A stretch of DNA of 26,527 bases from assembly GCA_025454445.1 (NCBI GenBank), contig JALOOK010000001.1:1-26527 (forward strand). Direction: 5' to 3'. The notes beneath the pieces are model-generated. The model saw nothing but the letters and a program-made list of their open reading frames with translations, was not told the origin of the DNA and did not search any database. A program made the translations under genes and the position numbers. Numbering within the stretch: position 1 is the first letter of the stretch; each line of letters begins with the position of its first letter. Below are positions 23,798-26,527 of this stretch, piece by piece. The stretch comes from Oscillatoria sp. Prado101 (GTDB taxonomy: Bacteria > Cyanobacteriota > Cyanobacteriia > Cyanobacteriales > Oscillatoriaceae).

Positions 23798-24571
23798 ATG
23801 ATTTCTGTTCAAGACCAAATTGTTCTGATCACCGGCGCGAGCAGCGGCATTGGCACAGCCTGCGCCGAGGTGTTTGCCTCGCACGGCGCTAAACTGATTT
23901 TGGCAGCGCGGCGCAAGGACCGGCTCGAGCAGCTGGCTGCAAAACTTAGCGAGAAGTTTGGCAGCCACACGCACTTGTTGCAGCTGGACGTGCGCGACCG
24001 AACACAAGTTGAATCCGCTTTGCAATCCCTGCCGGCATCTTGGGAGCAGGTGGATATTCTGATTAATAATGCCGGTCTGAGTCGGGCGCTGGACAAACTC
24101 CACGAGGGCAACATCCAAGACTGGGAAGAAATGATCGACACTAATGTCAAGGGGTTGCTCTACATGACGCGCTTTATCGTTCCCGGAATGGTCAGCCGGG
24201 GGCGCGGTCATGTCGTCAATATCGGCTCCATTGCCAGTCGCGCCGCTTATCCCGCAGGCAATGTTTACTGCGCTTCCAAAGCCGCTGTCAGAATTATTTC
24301 TGACGGGTTGAAGCAGGATTTGTTGGGCACGCCGGTGCGCGTCAGCGAAATCGACCCCGGAATGGTGGAAACGGAATTTAGCGTCGTGCGGTTTCACGGG
24401 GATGCCGACCGCGCTAAAAAGGTCTACCAAGGTTTGACGCCCCTGACGCCAGAAGATGTTGCTGATGTCGTGTTTTTCTGCGTCACCCGACCGGCTCATG
24501 TCAATATCAGCGAAGTATTGTTGGTGCCCGCAGACCAGGCAAATGTCACCCTCGTTCACCGGCGAAGTTAA
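23798..24571 (+). CDS. Short-chain dehydrogenase/reductase (YdfG-like)
   Basis: A 257-residue classical SDR: cofactor motif TGASSGIG (12-19), NNAG (90-93), catalytic Ser144, Tyr157 and Lys161 (YCASK). Arginines after the second strand (AARRKDR) favour NADP(H). It resembles YdfG-type 3-hydroxy acid dehydrogenases (serine, 3-hydroxypropionate), but the substrate is not fixed by sequence. AGGAGG ends five bases before the ATG at 23798; a GTG three bases upstream overlaps the ribosome site and is unlikely. Confidence 0.93.
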   Translation: MISVQDQIVLITGASSGIGTACAEVFASHGAKLILAARRKDRLEQLAAKLSEKFGSHTHLLQLDVRDRTQVESALQSLPASWEQVDILINNAGLSRALDKLHEGNIQDWEEMIDTNVKGLLYMTRFIVPGMVSRGRGHVVNIGSIASRAAYPAGNVYCASKAAVRIISDGLKQDLLGTPVRVSEIDPGMVETEFSVVRFHGDADRAKKVYQGLTPLTPEDVADVVFFCVTRPAHVNISEVLLVPADQANVTLVHRRS

Positions 24572-24810
24572 TGCTAAAGTTAAGCGAAAAAGGATTGGCT
24601 GCAAACAAAGCTATCCCAGCCAAATGCTAGTGCCGGCTTTCTCCGACACCTGCCCCCCTAGCTCACCGGCTTTCTCCAACCTATATGCTATCATAGCAGT
24701 AGGGTGGGTGACGATATTAGCGTCACCCACCAAAAAATGTACCAAAGCAGCATTCCTGTTTACCAAAGTGGGATTTTACCCACTGTACAACAAACCGGAG
24801 GTGAGGTTTT
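24572..24810. other. Spacer with a long perfect hairpin
   Basis: Contains GGTGGGTGACG (24703-24713) and its exact complement (24721-24731) with a 7-base loop. No T run follows in either direction. The strong ribosome site of the signal peptidase gene (GGAGGTGAGG, 24797-24806) ends the spacer. Confidence 0.7.
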
Positions 24811-25914
24811 TTGCTTAACTCACAGCAGCCGGTAAAACGCCGGAATAAAGAACCTTGGCTGGCCGTTAATTTATCCGTATTTTTCCCTGGCATCGGACAA
24901 ATATATGCCGGCAAACTGGAAAAAGGGATAGTTTTTACAGTCAGTCAAATTATCCTAATCGCAATTGCCTCTTGGTCGATTTTCAGTCCCGCAGGCAATA
25001 CAGTGACCGGCCTGGTCTTTTTAGGGCTGGGTGCGGGGGTTTATGTCCTCAATCTTTTTGACGCTCACAAATCCGTCAAAAAACAAATCCCCCAGCAAAC
25101 TAAAGCCACTCCTGCCCCTAAAAAACAGGCTCATTCATCCTTCAGCCTTTCTCCTTCATCCTTCAATAAAGACCCTTGGCAGGCAGTCTTCTTGTCCCAA
25201 ATATTACCTGGTTTGGGTCATTTATATTTGGAAAAATTCCTGTTTGGTTTTATCTTGTTATCGGGCATAATTGTAGCGGCAAATCTGTCAGCGCTGTTCT
25301 CGCCCTTGCTGGTATGTCCGCCGGCACTCTACGCTATTGCAGCTTACCACGCCTATGTTGCTGCCCCAAAGCCTCAGGGAACATCGAAGCAGCTGATTAG
25401 TGGAATTGTCGGGGCAATTGTTGCGCTGAGACTGACGACAGCCTATTTGCCGGTTTTGGTTGATCAGCGAGTGGAAAGATTTACCATTCCCAGCACTTCA
25501 ATGGTGCCGTCGCTCCAGATAGGAGACGGAATATTGGTGTCCAAAAACAGCCATTACCTTCCTAACCGAGGAGACCAGATTGTCTTTAAGTTTCCCTATA
25601 CAGTGCCTACAGAAAATGTCGTTGCTGGCACACTTTTCGTCAAGCGAGTGATTGGCAAACCGGGGGAAGTGGTTCAAGTCAGCAACGGGCGCGTTTATGT
25701 GAATGGCAAACCCCTGCAAGAAAACTATATTGCCCAGCCCCCTGTTTATGATTGGGGGCCAGAAACAGTCCCAACCGGCAGCTATTTTGTTCTCGGAGAC
25801 AATCGCAACGACAGCTTTGACTCCCACGTTTGGGGTTTCCTGCCCGCAGGCAATATTGTCGGCAAAGCGTATAAAATTTATTGGCCACCGGCACGGATAG
25901 GCGCTCTGCACTAG
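24811..25914 (+). CDS. lepB: Signal peptidase I with duplicated N-terminal membrane module
   Basis: A 367-residue protein. The catalytic half has Ser230 in IPSTSMVPS, Lys278 in VKRVIGKPG and the box GDNRNDSFDSHVWG (329-342); it removes signal peptides from exported proteins. The N-terminal half is unusual: two copies of a module (NKEPWLAVNLSVFFPGIGQIY at about 12-32 and NKDPWQAVFLSQILPGLGHLY at about 119-139), each followed by hydrophobic helices, giving perhaps five or six membrane segments in place of one or two. The modules are joined by a low-complexity linker (85-118) that contains a heptamer DNA repeat. The start is TTG at 24811, fixed by GGAGGTGAGG four bases upstream and the lack of an in-frame ATG nearby. 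Confidence 0.92.
   Translation: MLNSQQPVKRRNKEPWLAVNLSVFFPGIGQIYAGKLEKGIVFTVSQIILIAIASWSIFSPAGNTVTGLVFLGLGAGVYVLNLFDAHKSVKKQIPQQTKATPAPKKQAHSSFSLSPSSFNKDPWQAVFLSQILPGLGHLYLEKFLFGFILLSGIIVAANLSALFSPLLVCPPALYAIAAYHAYVAAPKPQGTSKQLISGIVGAIVALRLTTAYLPVLVDQRVERFTIPSTSMVPSLQIGDGILVSKNSHYLPNRGDQIVFKFPYTVPTENVVAGTLFVKRVIGKPGEVVQVSNGRVYVNGKPLQENYIAQPPVYDWGPETVPTGSYFVLGDNRNDSFDSHVWGFLPAGNIVGKAYKIYWPPARIGALH
25135..25162 (+). repeat. Heptamer tandem repeat within the signal peptidase gene
   Basis: Four units TCATCCT, TCAGCCT, TTCTCCT, TCATCCT in exact register encode the Ser/Phe-rich linker (HSSFSLSPSS). A period of seven shifts frame at every unit. Confidence 0.75.
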
Positions 25915-25951
25915 CATCGAATATGCTTATAATTTGCATAATATTACTCTC

Positions 25952-25998
25952 GTTTCCAGGCTCCCGCCTGGGAACGCCGCTTTGGAGGCTCTGCCTCC
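25952..25998. repeat. Hairpin repeat family B, two-hairpin form
   Basis: GTTTCCAGGC...GCCTGGGAAC (25952-25975) followed by GGAGGC-TCT-GCCTCC (25984-25998). It lies about 40 bp past the signal peptidase stop. Confidence 0.8.
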
Positions 25999-26040
25999 TT
26001 CAGGAGCAATTATAGCAGTAGCCACTTAGATTAGGACGTA

Positions 26041-26136
26041 GGACAGGCGTCTCGCCTGTCCCAGAGATATTGAGGCTCGGCGGACGCCGTACCAACGCCT
26101 TCCCTCCGATAGCGAAGCGGGACGCGACAGCGTCCT
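26041..26136. repeat. Hairpins GGACAGGCG/CGCCTGTCC and GGACGC/GCGTCC
   Basis: GGACAGGCG-TCT-CGCCTGTCC spans 26041-26061; a second, GGACGC-GACA-GCGTCC, lies at about 26121-26136. TAGGACAGGCGT also occurs near 13330. Confidence 0.65.
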
Positions 26137-26178
26137 GCCCGTGTCCGCGCACTGACTGCCTACTGGTATAGGATTAAT

Positions 26179-26274
26179 TATAGCAGTTTTCAGTTGGATG
26201 AAGTACATGCCAGAAACCCGGTTTCTTTAAGAAACCGGGTTTCTCAGTATCTCACTCAGATGAAAACCGCTATA
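26179..26274. repeat. MITE-like element with 14-bp terminal inverted repeats
   Basis: TATAGCAGTTTTCA at 26179-26192 and TGAAAACCGCTATA at 26261-26274 are inverted with one mismatch; hairpin A (26212-26244) occupies the centre. At 96 bp with no gene it is the only two-ended copy; one-ended copies are at 8019 and 8646. Confidence 0.8.
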
Positions 26275-26289
26275 TTAGTCAGTTTTGGA

Positions 26290-26527
26290 TCAGACATCAT
26301 TGACCAACCCCACAAACTTTTTAAAATTGAACCACTTTGTCCGCAATTTCCAGAATTTACTCGTCTGTACAGCCGCAATAACAGATTGCGAACGCTCCAG
26401 TTGCGCCTGAGTTTGCTGCAGTTGGGATTGGGAGTGCGCCAGTTGCGCCTCAGTTTGCTGCAGTTGGGACTGGGAGTGCGCCAGTTGCGCCTCAGTTTGC
26501 TGCAGTTGGGACTGGGAGTGCGCCAGT
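26290..26527 (-). CDS. C-terminal end of a coiled-coil protein (5' part beyond the window)
   Basis: A frame open to the right edge ends at TGA (26290-26292). The visible 78 residues comprise three or more exact or near-exact 14-residue repeats (AHSQSQLQQTEAQL), then QTSKFWKLRTKWFNFKKFVGL. Coiled coil followed by the SKFWKLR-type basic/aromatic tail is typical of the end of large cyanobacterial glycosyltransferases or methyltransferases with coiled-coil tails; this is from memory of the style, and the catalytic part is not visible. Confidence 0.72.
   Translation of the reverse strand, partial: LAHSQSQLQQTEAQLAHSQSQLQQTEAQLAHSQSQLQQTQAQLERSQSVIAAVQTSKFWKLRTKWFNFKKFVGLVNDV
26397..26527. repeat. 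42-bp in-frame tandem repeat
   Basis: Units starting CCAGTTGCGCC at 26397, 26439, 26481 and 26523 have a period of 42 bp; the last full units are identical and the first differs by a few bases. The array continues beyond the window. Confidence 0.9.

Noticed and set aside
24703..24731. Rho-independent terminator for the SDR gene
   Set aside because: The stem is perfect, but A residues, not T, follow it on the plus strand and no T run follows it on the minus strand; it is treated as a plain hairpin repeat.

Overview
The window looks like chromosome from a filamentous, repeat-rich cyanobacterium. Pointers are a thylakoid thioredoxin of the TxlA/HCF164 type, a NIL-domain ferredoxin, DUF1802 and DUF6464 proteins (families I know mainly from cyanobacteria), a few HIP1 octamers (GCGATCGC), and the dense palindromic intergenic repeats of Oscillatoriales/Nostocales-type genomes. 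The heptamer GCCGGTG (and its complement) is also strikingly frequent. I cannot name the genus. No rRNA, tRNA, CRISPR array, transposase gene or prophage is visible.

Layout. 1-1105 (-): N-terminal part of a large protein of unknown function, running off the left edge. 1106-1894: a MITE-like element, a hairpin and a 12-copy palindromic array. 1895-4642 (-): a predicted membrane protein with HEAT repeats followed by a NACHT/STAND-type NTPase. 5044-6003 (-): aldo/keto reductase. 6253-7906 (+): a soluble SPFH (band 7)-FHA fusion overlapping a DUF1802 gene. 8446-8640 (+): a tiny zinc-ribbon protein behind a structured leader. 8869-11272 (-): a compact ABC importer operon (ATPase, permease, lipoprotein; betaine/choline type) whose genes overlap by GTGA and ATGA, with a visible promoter. 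11736-14926 (+): an XPB-type helicase and a DUF790 (Bax1-like) nuclease, a helicase-nuclease pair known from archaeal DNA repair, here split by about 390 bp of repeats. 15612-16607 (+): patatin-like lipase. 17096-17455 (+): DUF6464. 17794-18807 (-): fmt. 19392-20327 (-): NIL ferredoxin and a small membrane protein; divergent from them, txlA (20395-21021, +). 21217-21360 (-): a small truncated remnant. 21436-22509 (-): murG, divergent from an exported NTF2-like protein (22683-23540, +). 23798-24571 (+): SDR oxidoreductase. 24811-25914 (+): signal peptidase I with a duplicated N-terminal membrane module. 26290-26527 (-): the C-terminal end of a coiled-coil protein.

The gene set is mostly housekeeping (fmt, murG, lepB), redox and transport, with little strict operon structure. 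The notable part is the repeat landscape: at least seven interspersed or tandem repeat families fill nearly every gap. Three of them also occur inside reading frames: a hairpin unit in the leader of the binding-protein gene, GCCAAG-type repeats in the helicase tail linker, and a heptamer tandem repeat in the signal peptidase linker. The best candidates for new biology are the membrane HEAT-NTPase protein, the cyanobacterial XPB-Bax1 pair, the SPFH-FHA/DUF1802 pair, and the use of mobile palindromic repeats as coding linkers.
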